Assembly: GCF_008801815.1 (NCBI RefSeq)
Contig: NZ_VZOX01000002.1
Strand: one strand, 5' to 3'
Source: Edwardsiella anguillarum
Lineage (GTDB): Bacteria; Pseudomonadota; Gammaproteobacteria; Enterobacterales; Enterobacteriaceae
Length of the DNA: 64,000 bases
The position numbers and the translations under genes were made by a program. This document shows positions 17,352 to 25,368 of this stretch, piece by piece. The notes beneath the pieces are model-generated. The model ran no database searches. It was not told the origin of the DNA and saw nothing but the letters and a program-made list of their open reading frames with translations. The first letter of the stretch is position 1. The number at the start of each line of letters is the position of its first letter.

Positions 17352-18221
17352 ATGAATACGATTGGATTTATCGGTCTCGGCCTGATGGGCGAAGCCATGT
17401 CGAAAAATATCGTCAACGCCTTCTCCGGCAATGTCGTGGTTTACGATCTCAACCCAGAAGCCGTGAATCGCCTGGTCGCGTACGGCGCGCAAGCCGCCGT
17501 CTCCATTGCGGATGTTGCGCAGCAGGCAGACGTGATTATCAGCATGGTGCCGCGCTCTGAGCACGTTCTCGATGTATACCAACAGTTGCTTCCCCATTTA
17601 CACGCGGGTCAAATCACCATTGATATGTCGACTATCGACCCGTCTGTCTCAATGGACATTTCCGCTGAAGTGGCGAAAACCGGCGCGGTGATGCTGGATG
17701 CGCCGGTGGTGAAATCCGTTCCGGCAGCAGTCAAAGCGGAGCTGGGTATCTACGTCGGCGGCGACAAAGCGGCGTGGGGAAAAGTAAAACCGGTGCTGGC
17801 AATGATGGGCAATAATCAAATCCATATGGGTGAGAATGGCCGCGGGCTGGTAATGAAAATTATACACAACCTGATGGTGGCGGGCATTCAGAACAGCGTC
17901 AACGAGATGCTGACCACCGCCGATCGCTACGGCATTGATAAAACTGATTTTCACACGGCGATTTCCTATGGCGGCGCGACCAACTGGTATCTCGACAGCA
18001 AAATTAACAGCCTGATCGCGGAGGATTACCGTACCGCGTTTTCCCTTCAGAACATGGCGAAAGACGTCAACATCATGAAAACCCTACTTCAGGAGTCCGG
18101 GTTAACGCTGCCGGGCGTCGACGTGGTAAAAGCCGTTTATGACCGCGGTATCGAAAGCGGCCTCGGCGGCGAAGATTTCTGCGCAACATTCAAAGTCGTG
18201 AAAGACCATTCCAGCAAATAA
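17352..18221 (+). CDS. Beta-hydroxyacid dehydrogenase (GarR/YihU family), predicted sulfolactaldehyde reductase
   Basis: 289 residues. N-terminal Rossmann domain with GFIGLGLMGEAM (5-16), catalytic Lys169 in VMKIIHNLM, C-terminal helical domain. Relatives: GarR (tartronate semialdehyde reductase), 3-hydroxyisobutyrate dehydrogenase and E. coli YihU (3-sulfolactaldehyde reductase). The substrate loop reads DAPVVKS (116-122), where carboxylate-specific members have DAPVSGG. Lys121 falls in the column of YihU Arg123, reported to bind the sulfonate. Two other YihU contacts (Asn174, Ser178) are His172 and Val176 here, so it is no simple orthologue. Inference: it reduces the aldehyde from the aldolase and reoxidises NADH. 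Confidence 0.85.
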   Translation: MNTIGFIGLGLMGEAMSKNIVNAFSGNVVVYDLNPEAVNRLVAYGAQAAVSIADVAQQADVIISMVPRSEHVLDVYQQLLPHLHAGQITIDMSTIDPSVSMDISAEVAKTGAVMLDAPVVKSVPAAVKAELGIYVGGDKAAWGKVKPVLAMMGNNQIHMGENGRGLVMKIIHNLMVAGIQNSVNEMLTTADRYGIDKTDFHTAISYGGATNWYLDSKINSLIAEDYRTAFSLQNMAKDVNIMKTLLQESGLTLPGVDVVKAVYDRGIESGLGGEDFCATFKVVKDHSSK

Positions 18222-18241
18222 AATTAGAAGGAAACAGCATC

Positions 18242-19003
18242 ATGCAAGCAAGTGCGATTTATAACAGCCTGAAAGATAAAATCGTCGCGATTACCGGCGG
18301 CGCCAGCGGTATCGGTGAAGCGTATGTCCGCGCTTTTGTTGACCAGGGCGCGCGCGTCGCGTTCCTCGATTTCAATAAAGACGCAGGCGAAGCGCTGGCA
18401 AAAGAGCTGAACTGCCTCTTTTTACCGTGCAATGTTACCGACATTCCTCAGTTAAAAAGCTGCTTCGGGACGATTATCGCACAACTTGGCGACGTCGATG
18501 TGCTGATTAACAACGCCGGTAGCGACGATCATCACACGATTGACGAACTCACCGAAGAGTATTTCAACAACCGTATCAACGTGAACCTGCGTCATCACCT
18601 GTTTGCAATTCAGGCAGTGATCCCAGGCATGGCGCGTAAAGGTACCGGCAGCATTATCAATATGGGTTCCATTAACTGGATGCGCGGCCGCCCGGGGCGC
18701 GTGTGCTATTCCCTTTCCAAAGCCGCTATCCACGGTTTTACCCGCACTCTGGCACAGGAACTGGGCGAGCGTGGCATTCGCGTTAACAGCCTGGTGCCGG
18801 GCGCTATCCGTACGGCGAAGCAGGACGCCATGTGGGCCAAACTCGACCCTGCCGCAGTAAATCAGTTTATTGAATTACAGGCACTGAAGCTGCGTCTTGA
18901 CGGCACGCACTGCGCCCGGCTCGCTCTGTTCCTCGCATCTGATGAATCCTGCGGCTGTACTGGCCAGGATTTCGTTATTGATGCAGGACTTTCGCTTAAC
19001 TAA
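18242..19003 (+). CDS. Short-chain dehydrogenase/reductase (predicted sulfoquinovose 1-dehydrogenase)
   Basis: 253 residues, classical SDR. Cofactor loop TGGASGIG (about 19-26), an Asp at the end of beta-2 (FLDFN), which favours NAD+ over NADP+, NNAG near 90, catalytic Ser in MGSINW and YSLSK (Tyr/Lys) near 160. The C-terminus DAGLSLN replaces the frequent DGG. In the sulfo-ED pathway an SDR oxidises sulfoquinovose to its lactone; the neighbouring lactonase supports a sugar C1 dehydrogenase role here. AGAAGGA precedes the ATG. Confidence 0.87.
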   Translation: MQASAIYNSLKDKIVAITGGASGIGEAYVRAFVDQGARVAFLDFNKDAGEALAKELNCLFLPCNVTDIPQLKSCFGTIIAQLGDVDVLINNAGSDDHHTIDELTEEYFNNRINVNLRHHLFAIQAVIPGMARKGTGSIINMGSINWMRGRPGRVCYSLSKAAIHGFTRTLAQELGERGIRVNSLVPGAIRTAKQDAMWAKLDPAAVNQFIELQALKLRLDGTHCARLALFLASDESCGCTGQDFVIDAGLSLN

Positions 19004-19012
19004 GAGGCCAAT

Positions 19013-19897
19013 ATGGATTTCTTTAACCTGTTAACCCCGGACGGTGCGCCGCTGGAAACCAGCACGATGCTGATTGTTATCGGTGTCATGTTTCTCTATA
19101 CCTTCATCGGTATTTGCGCAGGCTTTGGCGGTGGGCTGACCGCCATGCCGCTGATTACGATGGTGCTGCCTCTGAAAATGGCTGCGCCGATATCGGTGAT
19201 GGTCGGCACCGCAACCGCGCTTTATGCGACGTGGCTTTCGCGCAAAGAGACGGACTGGAAATCAGCGGCGGTTCTGATCCTCTTTTCGTTCGCGGGTATC
19301 CCAGTCGGGCTGTATGCATTGTCGTATCTTCCTGATCACATTATGAAAATCTGGCTTGGCGGCTTTATTATTATTTACTCGTTTTACAGCCTGTTTATTC
19401 CTCGTTTGCCGGTCTACGACAAACGCTGGATTGCCGCACCGATGGGCGCTATCGCCGGAGCCTTAGGCGCAGCCTTCTCCACGAACGGGCCGCCGGTGGT
19501 GATGTACGGTATGCTGCGTAATCTGGGCCCGGCTGCGTTTCGCGGCACGCTGAACGCCTTCTTCACTGCAAACAACATCGCGATTATTGGCGGCCTGGCC
19601 ACCAGCGGCATTTTGACAATATCGACCATTAAGTTAGTAATTTTCTGCATTCCAACCATGCTGCTGGGCTCGCTTGTCGGCCAGTATGTCCACAAGCGGA
19701 TCTCGGTAAAAACGTTCCGCATTATGGTCTTCCTGCTGCTGATCGCATCTGGCGCAATGCTAATTAAAGGCGCGACCGGTATCTCCGCTATCAGTGCGCT
19801 GCTGCCGGCGTTTGGTTTATTGGCTGTTCTGCAACTCGCCTTTGGTAAGAAAGTGGCGGCGATTCGCGCCTCCGATGAAGCGCAAAAAGCACAGTAA
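19013..19897 (+). CDS. TauE/SafE-family exporter (predicted organosulfonate export)
   Basis: 294 residues, about eight hydrophobic segments in two similar halves, inner membrane. Family repeats: GFGGGLTAMPLITMVLPL in the first half and GAAFSTNGPPVVMYGML in the second. Characterised members export sulfite or sulfoacetate and occur repeatedly in organosulfonate degradation clusters. As the last gene of this catabolic operon it would expel the C3-sulfonate end product, which cells cannot use for carbon. The family annotation is secure; the substrate is inferred. Confidence 0.87.
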   Translation: MDFFNLLTPDGAPLETSTMLIVIGVMFLYTFIGICAGFGGGLTAMPLITMVLPLKMAAPISVMVGTATALYATWLSRKETDWKSAAVLILFSFAGIPVGLYALSYLPDHIMKIWLGGFIIIYSFYSLFIPRLPVYDKRWIAAPMGAIAGALGAAFSTNGPPVVMYGMLRNLGPAAFRGTLNAFFTANNIAIIGGLATSGILTISTIKLVIFCIPTMLLGSLVGQYVHKRISVKTFRIMVFLLLIASGAMLIKGATGISAISALLPAFGLLAVLQLAFGKKVAAIRASDEAQKAQ

Positions 19898-19926
19898 AAA
19901 CAAGGCAAAAAAAGCTGCTGAACTTC

Positions 19927-20019
19927 TGAAGTGCCCCCCGAAAGTTGGACATCCAACGATTAGGGGTGGGGTCAGTCCATCAACGGCTCAGAAGTGTCTA
20001 GATTATCCGAGGCGATTCA
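19927..20019. mobile_element. Fused remnants of IS3-family insertion-sequence ends
   Basis: AAGTGCCCCCCGAAAGTTGGACA looks like the terminal repeat of one IS3-family group. About 30 bases on, the minus strand reads TGAATCGCCTCGGATAATCT and then AGACACTTCTGAGCCGTTGA, which I recall as another IS3-type end. No transposase remains. The remnant sits just after the exporter gene, inside the right end of the island. Recognition is from memory. Confidence 0.45.
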
Positions 20020-20129
20020 AACTTAGATCTTCGATGAAGTTGTTCATGGTACAAAATAGTGGTACGTTCGAAATCGAAGTGTTAAGGTAACTTACTGTTA
20101 TTCGGTGATTTCATTGATATAAAAACAAA

Positions 20130-20306
20130 TCCTTGGTTCGATTCCGAGTCCGGCACCACTTCTTATGAAAACCCTGCCTTATGGCGGGGTTTTTGCTTTT
20201 TGAATCAGCAAATTGTTGGCTCCTCTGTCGTTGGCATCCTTATCCTTCCCCAGCGCCGCTTCCCGGTGCTAAAGAATAAGCATCATGATGCAGCCCGGCA
20301 AAGGCC
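20130..20306 (+). repeat. Direct repeat, right copy (attR-like)
   Basis: 177 bases matching 9703-9880: 3' 30 bases of tRNA-Phe (one G lost in the acceptor strand, so not a functional end), the tRNA terminator and downstream flank. With the left copy it brackets about 10.2 kb. Confidence 0.9.
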
Positions 20307-20505
20307 GAAACGATACCGATTATATCCGTAGCGGTTCTCCAAGAGCGGCGCGCCGCTATCGGCAAAGGCGAGCTTAAACGCGCCAATGGAACAGAACACC
20401 TTGAGGATACAAAATCCTGGAGGCTCGTCCGTCGTGAAGAGCACGATCGTCTCCTGTTGTGGGCCAATGCCCCGACCTCGTGGTAGGGACATTGGCCCGC
20501 AGACG
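20307..20505. other. Region between island end and the tor cluster
   Basis: No gene I can name. A 69-codon minus-strand frame (20283-20492) is open but lacks a ribosome site. A long imperfect inverted repeat, GGGCCAATG (20461-20469) against CATTGGCCC (20490-20498), overlaps its start codon and may be a structured RNA or a weak terminator for the small gene next to it. Confidence 0.4.
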
Positions 20506-20646
20506 CTATAGCGCGCTGATAATCAGGTAGATCACGGCGGCTAGCGCCATGCAGCCCCCCAACAGCAGCAGGGCTATCGCCCAGCCAAGATTTACCCGCC
20601 GCGTTTTTTTATGCAGCGCCGGGGCCTGCCACTTTAACTGCCACAT
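20506..20646 (-). CDS. Small single-span membrane protein (46 residues)
   Basis: ATG at 20644-20646 with AAGGAG seven bases upstream, stop TAG at 20506-20508. A basic N-terminal half (HKKTRR) precedes one hydrophobic helix of about 24 residues (LGWAIALLLLGGCMALAAVI plus YLII). The layout is that of NapE/TorE-type or other small inner-membrane proteins; some torCAD operons elsewhere contain such a torE. It lies about 120 bases downstream of torS in the same direction and could be co-transcribed. No sequence identity to a named protein is claimed. Confidence 0.6.
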   Translation of the reverse strand: MWQLKWQAPALHKKTRRVNLGWAIALLLLGGCMALAAVIYLIISAL

Positions 20647-20766
20647 CCTTTGCTCCTTATCCCGTAGACGCTTCGCCATCGCTCCGTGATGGCACTTCGG
20701 CGCCGGGCACCAATCCCGCGATATCTCTTCTAATCATACTGGTAATCACGCCATATTGCCGTCATC

Positions 20767-23538
20767 CTATTCCGAGACTTTCGCCAGCCATGCCTCCAGC
20801 GCCACCAGCCCCTCCCGGATCGGTCCGTCAACCGCCGCCGCCGTCAGCGGGGCTCGCTCCAGCGCCAGGCAGGCATCCGCCGCGCCGCGCATTCCCAGGC
20901 TGGCGCAGCTGCTTTTCAGGCGGTGCGCAAGCCCCTGCACCAGGTCGGCGTCTCCCGCGGCGCGGGCCGCTGCCATCTCAGCCAGCAGCGGTAGCGAGTG
21001 CTGACGAAACAGCGCCAGCCACTCCGTCAGGCGCGGCTGGCCAAAGGCCGCCAAATCCTCCGCCAGCTGTCCGTCATCCAGCGGCGTTGCGATCTGCTGC
21101 GCCACGCGGGACGGCTGCGCCGCGCTCCGCTCACCGTCGGTTAGCGCATGGGCAATCAGGCGGCACAGCTCTGCCCGTGGCACCGGCTTTTGGATCATGC
21201 CGCAAAACAGTGGACGGATCCGACGGTGCTGAGCCTCATCCAGCACATGCGCGCTAAAACCGATGCGCTTCAGCTGCGGGTAGGCCTCTGCCATCTGGCG
21301 CGCCAGCGTAGGACCGTCGCTGTCCGGCAGGTCAAAATCCACCAGCGCCGCATCGAACGCCGTATCCCGCGCCAGCAGGGCCAGCGCCTCCGCGGCGCTG
21401 CCGGCGATACGAACCTGAACGCCAGCGCTCTGCAGCATCTCTGCGCTGATACGCTGGCTAAGCGGATTATCCTCGATCAGCAGCAGGCGACGCCCGGCCA
21501 GCAACCATGCCTGCGCAGGCGCCTCCGGCGGCGGCAGCGCCGCCCGTCGCAGCGGTAAGCTCAGGCAGAAGCGGCTCCCCTTGCCCGGGGCGCTGCTCAC
21601 CGCCAGGCTTCCTGTCATGGCCTGCGCCAGACCGCGGCAGATGGCCAACCCCAGCCCCGTGCCGCCGCGTCGGGCGCTCAGCTGCACAAATGGCTGAAAT
21701 ATAGCCGCCTGCTGCGCCGGATCGATGCCGCAGCCGCTGTCCTGAACCGCTATCCACCAGCGCATCTCATCGCAGCCGCAGCTCACGCGAATCACCCCGC
21801 GCTCGGTAAAACGCAGGGCGTTGTTCAGCAGGTTCATGACGATCTGGCGAATCCGGCGCGGATCGCCCTGCAGCCATGTCGGTAACGCATCAGCGTAGTC
21901 ATGCGCCAGGCGAAGCGGACGCTCGCGCAGCCGCCCCTCCGCCAGCCGCAGCAGGCTATCCAGCAGCTGGCGCGGTGAAAACGGCTCATCGTTTAGCACC
22001 ACGCTACTGCTGCCGGCTTCGATCGCCGAATAGTCCAGCACATCGTTCAACACCGCCAGCAGCGACTCACCGGAGTCGTTGATCGCCTGGACATAGCCAC
22101 GGCTCTGGGGAGAGATCGACTGCTCCGCCAGCAGCTGGGCGGTGCCCAGAATACCGTGCAGCGGCGTGCGGATCTCGTGGCTCATCGCCGCCAGAAACGC
22201 CGACTTGGCCCGATCGGCGTTTTCCGCCTCCGCGCGGGCCTGACGGTGCTCAACCACCAGCGCCTGCAGCTCGGCGGTGCGCATCTGTACCAGATCGGCC
22301 AGATGCTGACGCTGGTGACGCAGGGCGCGTACGCTGGTGCGGAACGCCTCCATAAGACGTCCGATGGTATCCAGCTCGCACACTCCAGCGCGATCGGGAA
22401 AGGGGGAGTCGAAGTCGCCGTCCAGCAGGCGCTGCAGCGCGGCCGTCTGATGGGCCAACGGCTGAGAGAGCGAGCGGTAAACCACGCGCCACAGGATCAG
22501 ACACAGCGCCAGCAGCCCGGCGCCCCCCAGCAGCGTCAGCCAGGTCAGCCCCAGACGACGCGCCTGCTGCAGCTGCTCTAGCGCGGCGGCATTGCGCCGC
22601 TCAATATCGCTCACTTGGCGACTTATCTCCGCGCTAAAGCGGGTAAAGAGATCCAGGTTGTTCTGTGACAACGCCTGTAGACGGGCGTAAATATCATTAT
22701 CCTGGCGATATAGGTCAACCAGCGTACGGTACTGCGCAACCTGCCCCAGCGCCTGGGCTATCTGGGCGCGAATGCGCGGATCCTCAACCCGCTGCTGGCG
22801 GCGCTGCAGGATGCGCAGCGCCTGCGCCAGGCGCTCCTCCTGTTCGCTCAGCGCCAAACGGCCGCTGTCGCTCTCCAGCGCCATGATCATCTGCTGGACC
22901 CGCAGCGCGCTCAGGCGTAGCTCGCTCATCTGATTCAGGTACTCCAGATCGATATCGATCAGCCGGTCCAGCGCCTGCTCCGCCGCCGCCACCCGCCGCT
23001 GCTCAATCAGATCATAGATACCCGCCTGGGTCGCACCGGCGGCCGTCGCCGCGTTGCTGGCCTGTCCTTTGGCCAGCTCGGCAATCTGCTCTGCCGCCGC
23101 CGCCACCTGCGCGCTGAGCGCCCGCGCGCGCAGACGCAGCTGCAGGCGCTGTCCCACTAGCGCCCCCTGCTCTCCCAGCGAGCGGGTGATCTCCGTCTCC
23201 TGCCGGGCGATGGTCTCGATATCGAATCCCTGGCGACGCAGCTCATCCAGCAGACGGCTGATCTTCAGGCTCTGCGCCGTCAGCATCCGCCCCTGGGCCA
23301 ACCACTCCCGTTCGCTGTCCGCACTGCTCAGACTCTGGGCCGAAAACAGCTCATAGGCACCGGCCTCGCTCAGCTGGCGCGCCATGTTCATGGTCGGCAG
23401 CAGGGCCTGCGTATTGGCCTGCTCCACCCGGCCAACGTAGTGCAGGCTAAACCACCCCACCAGCACGCTGCCCAGGGTTAACGCCGCCATCAGCGCAAAA
23501 GCCAGCCACAGCCGGCGAGTCAGAGAAGGCGTCCCCAT
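20767..23538 (-). CDS. torS: TMAO sensor histidine kinase TorS
   Basis: 923 residues, hybrid sensor of the TorS/TorR phosphorelay. Membrane helix at about 10-32, long periplasmic helical sensor (about 35-330), second membrane helix (about 333-353), HAMP, histidine kinase with SHEIRTPLHGILG (phospho-His near 455), ATPase domain with GGTGLGLAICRGLA, receiver with LVDFDLPDSDG (phospho-Asp), C-terminal HPt with LAHRLKSSCASLG. E. coli TorS has the same domain order and 914 residues. It detects TMAO through periplasmic TorT, encoded divergently 79 bases away. Confidence 0.96.
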   Translation of the reverse strand: MGTPSLTRRLWLAFALMAALTLGSVLVGWFSLHYVGRVEQANTQALLPTMNMARQLSEAGAYELFSAQSLSSADSEREWLAQGRMLTAQSLKISRLLDELRRQGFDIETIARQETEITRSLGEQGALVGQRLQLRLRARALSAQVAAAAEQIAELAKGQASNAATAAGATQAGIYDLIEQRRVAAAEQALDRLIDIDLEYLNQMSELRLSALRVQQMIMALESDSGRLALSEQEERLAQALRILQRRQQRVEDPRIRAQIAQALGQVAQYRTLVDLYRQDNDIYARLQALSQNNLDLFTRFSAEISRQVSDIERRNAAALEQLQQARRLGLTWLTLLGGAGLLALCLILWRVVYRSLSQPLAHQTAALQRLLDGDFDSPFPDRAGVCELDTIGRLMEAFRTSVRALRHQRQHLADLVQMRTAELQALVVEHRQARAEAENADRAKSAFLAAMSHEIRTPLHGILGTAQLLAEQSISPQSRGYVQAINDSGESLLAVLNDVLDYSAIEAGSSSVVLNDEPFSPRQLLDSLLRLAEGRLRERPLRLAHDYADALPTWLQGDPRRIRQIVMNLLNNALRFTERGVIRVSCGCDEMRWWIAVQDSGCGIDPAQQAAIFQPFVQLSARRGGTGLGLAICRGLAQAMTGSLAVSSAPGKGSRFCLSLPLRRAALPPPEAPAQAWLLAGRRLLLIEDNPLSQRISAEMLQSAGVQVRIAGSAAEALALLARDTAFDAALVDFDLPDSDGPTLARQMAEAYPQLKRIGFSAHVLDEAQHRRIRPLFCGMIQKPVPRAELCRLIAHALTDGERSAAQPSRVAQQIATPLDDGQLAEDLAAFGQPRLTEWLALFRQHSLPLLAEMAAARAAGDADLVQGLAHRLKSSCASLGMRGAADACLALERAPLTAAAVDGPIREGLVALEAWLAKVSE

Positions 23539-23617
23539 AGCGCTCCCGCGTCGTAAAAACGTTGAGTTAATCCGTGATAAGGCACTAGCATAAAGGCTTA
23601 CCCATCACGAGGCTATT

Positions 23618-24652
23618 ATGTCCCGACGGCGCACCCTATTTCTCTGTCTGCTTTGGCTGTCCACCGCGACGGCGCACGCCGATGCCCCGCTGCTGCGCTG
23701 GCCGTCGGATCGTCACTCCGTTCAGCTGCGCCAACCCCCGCTGCACGCCATTAAGCGCTGGAAGCTGTGCGCCCTCTATCCCAGCCTGAAGGATGCCTAC
23801 TGGCTCTCGATCAACGATGGGATGATCCAGGCCGCCGGCCGACTGGGCGTGACGCTGAAGGTATTCGAGGCCGGCGGCTATCGTCAGCAAGCGACCCAGC
23901 GCGAGCAGATGGCCCTATGCCGCGACTGGGGAGCCGACGCCATACTGATCGGCAGCAGCACGGCCCACCTCCCGGCGCTGGCGACGCTGACCGCGGGGAT
24001 CCCGCTGATCGAGGTCGTCAACGCCCTGCACGATCCCGCCATCCGCACCCGGGTCGGCGTTCCCTGGTTCCAGATGGGCTATCAGCCGGGACGCTACCTG
24101 GCGCAGCGCCTCGGCCAGCGCCCGCTCAAGGTTCTGCTGATGCCCGGCCCGCGCGACGCCGGCGGCAGCCGAGAGATGAGCGATGGCTTTAAGGCGGCGC
24201 TGGACGGCAGCCGCCTGCAGATCGTGGAGGTCGCCTACGGCGACAATGACATCGAGGTGCAGCGCAATCTGCTACAGGACATGCTGGAGCGCCACCCGGA
24301 TATCGATGTGGTGGCCGGTACCGCCATCGCCGCCGAAGTCGCCATGGGCGAAGGGCGTAACCGTGCCACACCGCTGACCATCGTCTCATTCTATCTCTCG
24401 CACCAGGTTTACCGCGGCCTGAAGCGCGGCCGCATTCTGGCCGCCGCCAGCGACCAGATGGTGTGGCAGGGCGAGCTGGCCGTCGAACAGGCCCTGCGCA
24501 CGCTACAGGGAGAGCGCGTGCCGGACAACGTCAGCCCGCCGATCCTGGTGCTCACCCAGCGCAACGTCAGCAGCGCACAGGTTCACCGCTCGCTCTCCCC
24601 CCTGGGCTTTCGCCCGGTCTATCTCTATCAGCCCGCGCCAAAGCCAGGGTAA
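23618..24652 (+). CDS. torT: Periplasmic TMAO-binding protein TorT
   Basis: 344 residues. Signal peptide MSRRRTLFLCLLWLSTATAHA, then a periplasmic-binding-protein fold of the sugar-binding class. It binds TMAO and docks on the TorS sensor domain to trigger signalling. Divergent from torS, with its stop 7 bases from the convergent torR stop, the same arrangement as E. coli. Confidence 0.94.
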   Translation: MSRRRTLFLCLLWLSTATAHADAPLLRWPSDRHSVQLRQPPLHAIKRWKLCALYPSLKDAYWLSINDGMIQAAGRLGVTLKVFEAGGYRQQATQREQMALCRDWGADAILIGSSTAHLPALATLTAGIPLIEVVNALHDPAIRTRVGVPWFQMGYQPGRYLAQRLGQRPLKVLLMPGPRDAGGSREMSDGFKAALDGSRLQIVEVAYGDNDIEVQRNLLQDMLERHPDIDVVAGTAIAAEVAMGEGRNRATPLTIVSFYLSHQVYRGLKRGRILAAASDQMVWQGELAVEQALRTLQGERVPDNVSPPILVLTQRNVSSAQVHRSLSPLGFRPVYLYQPAPKPG

Positions 24653-24659
24653 GGCGCAG

Positions 24660-25349
24660 TCAGGCGACCTCGGCCGCCAGAAAATAGCCCTCGCCGTGCT
24701 GGGTCACGAACAGATCGGGGCGCAGCTTGGCGCGCAGGCGGCGGATTAGGACATCCACCGTGCGCACATCGGGGCTGTCGACCCGATGCGATGAAAGCAT
24801 ACGCAGCAGCCGCTCTCGGCTTAAAATTGCGCCGGGATTAGTCACAAAGGCCAGCAGCATCTCATACTCGGCGCGCGTCAGCCGGATCGGCTCGTCGTCC
24901 AGCGTCAGCGTATGGCGCGACACGTTCAGACAGTAGCCGGCGAACAGATAGCAGTTATCCGCCGCAGGCTGCGCCTGGCGCGCCAGATCGATGCGCCACA
25001 GCAGGTTCTTCACTCGCACCACCAGCTCGCGCAGCTCCAGCGGCTTGGTGACGTAATCGTCCGCCCCCATCTCCAGGCCGACGATACGGTCGATGCGATC
25101 GCAGCGGCCGGTGACCAGGATGATCCCCACCGTCGAGCGCTCGCGCAGCGCGCGCGTCAGCATCAGTCCATTCTCGTCAGGCAGATTGATATCCAGCAGG
25201 ATCACATCGACCGGCTGCAACAGCATCAGCTCGCGCAGCCCGGCGCCGCTGGCGGTCACGGAAACCTGGTATCCCTCTTGGACAAAGTAGTCACGCAAAC
25301 GCGCCTGCGTCACCGGCTCATCTTCCACAATCACAATGTGGTGCGTCAT
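24660..25349 (-). CDS. torR: Response regulator TorR
   Basis: 229 residues, OmpR/PhoB type. Receiver (about 1-120; acidic pair in IVEDEP, phospho-Asp in LLDINLPDENG, Lys in VTKPLE) and winged-helix DNA-binding domain (about 135-229; VDVLIRRLRAKL). I start at the ATG 25347-25349, as in E. coli; a GTG two codons upstream is possible. Phosphorylated TorR activates torCAD from the tor boxes immediately upstream and in E. coli represses its own gene. Confidence 0.95.
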   Translation of the reverse strand: MTHHIVIVEDEPVTQARLRDYFVQEGYQVSVTASGAGLRELMLLQPVDVILLDINLPDENGLMLTRALRERSTVGIILVTGRCDRIDRIVGLEMGADDYVTKPLELRELVVRVKNLLWRIDLARQAQPAADNCYLFAGYCLNVSRHTLTLDDEPIRLTRAEYEMLLAFVTNPGAILSRERLLRMLSSHRVDSPDVRTVDVLIRRLRAKLRPDLFVTQHGEGYFLAAEVA

Positions 25350-25368
25350 GGCCACGGCCCACCGTTAT

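Noticed and set aside
10067..19897. Reading the island as a De Ley-Doudoroff, Weimberg/Dahms or oxidative fucose pathway
   Set aside because: Dehydrogenase, lactonase, dehydratase and aldolase alone would fit the first two. The TauE/SafE exporter and the Lys-containing YihU-like reductase are unexplained by them. Oxidative fucose routes use enolase-type dehydratases and amidohydrolase lactonases, not seen here. Kept as alternatives, not excluded.
9733..20129. Search for an integrase, toxin-antitoxin or phage gene in the island
   Set aside because: None of the open frames encodes one; only short IS-end-like scars remain.
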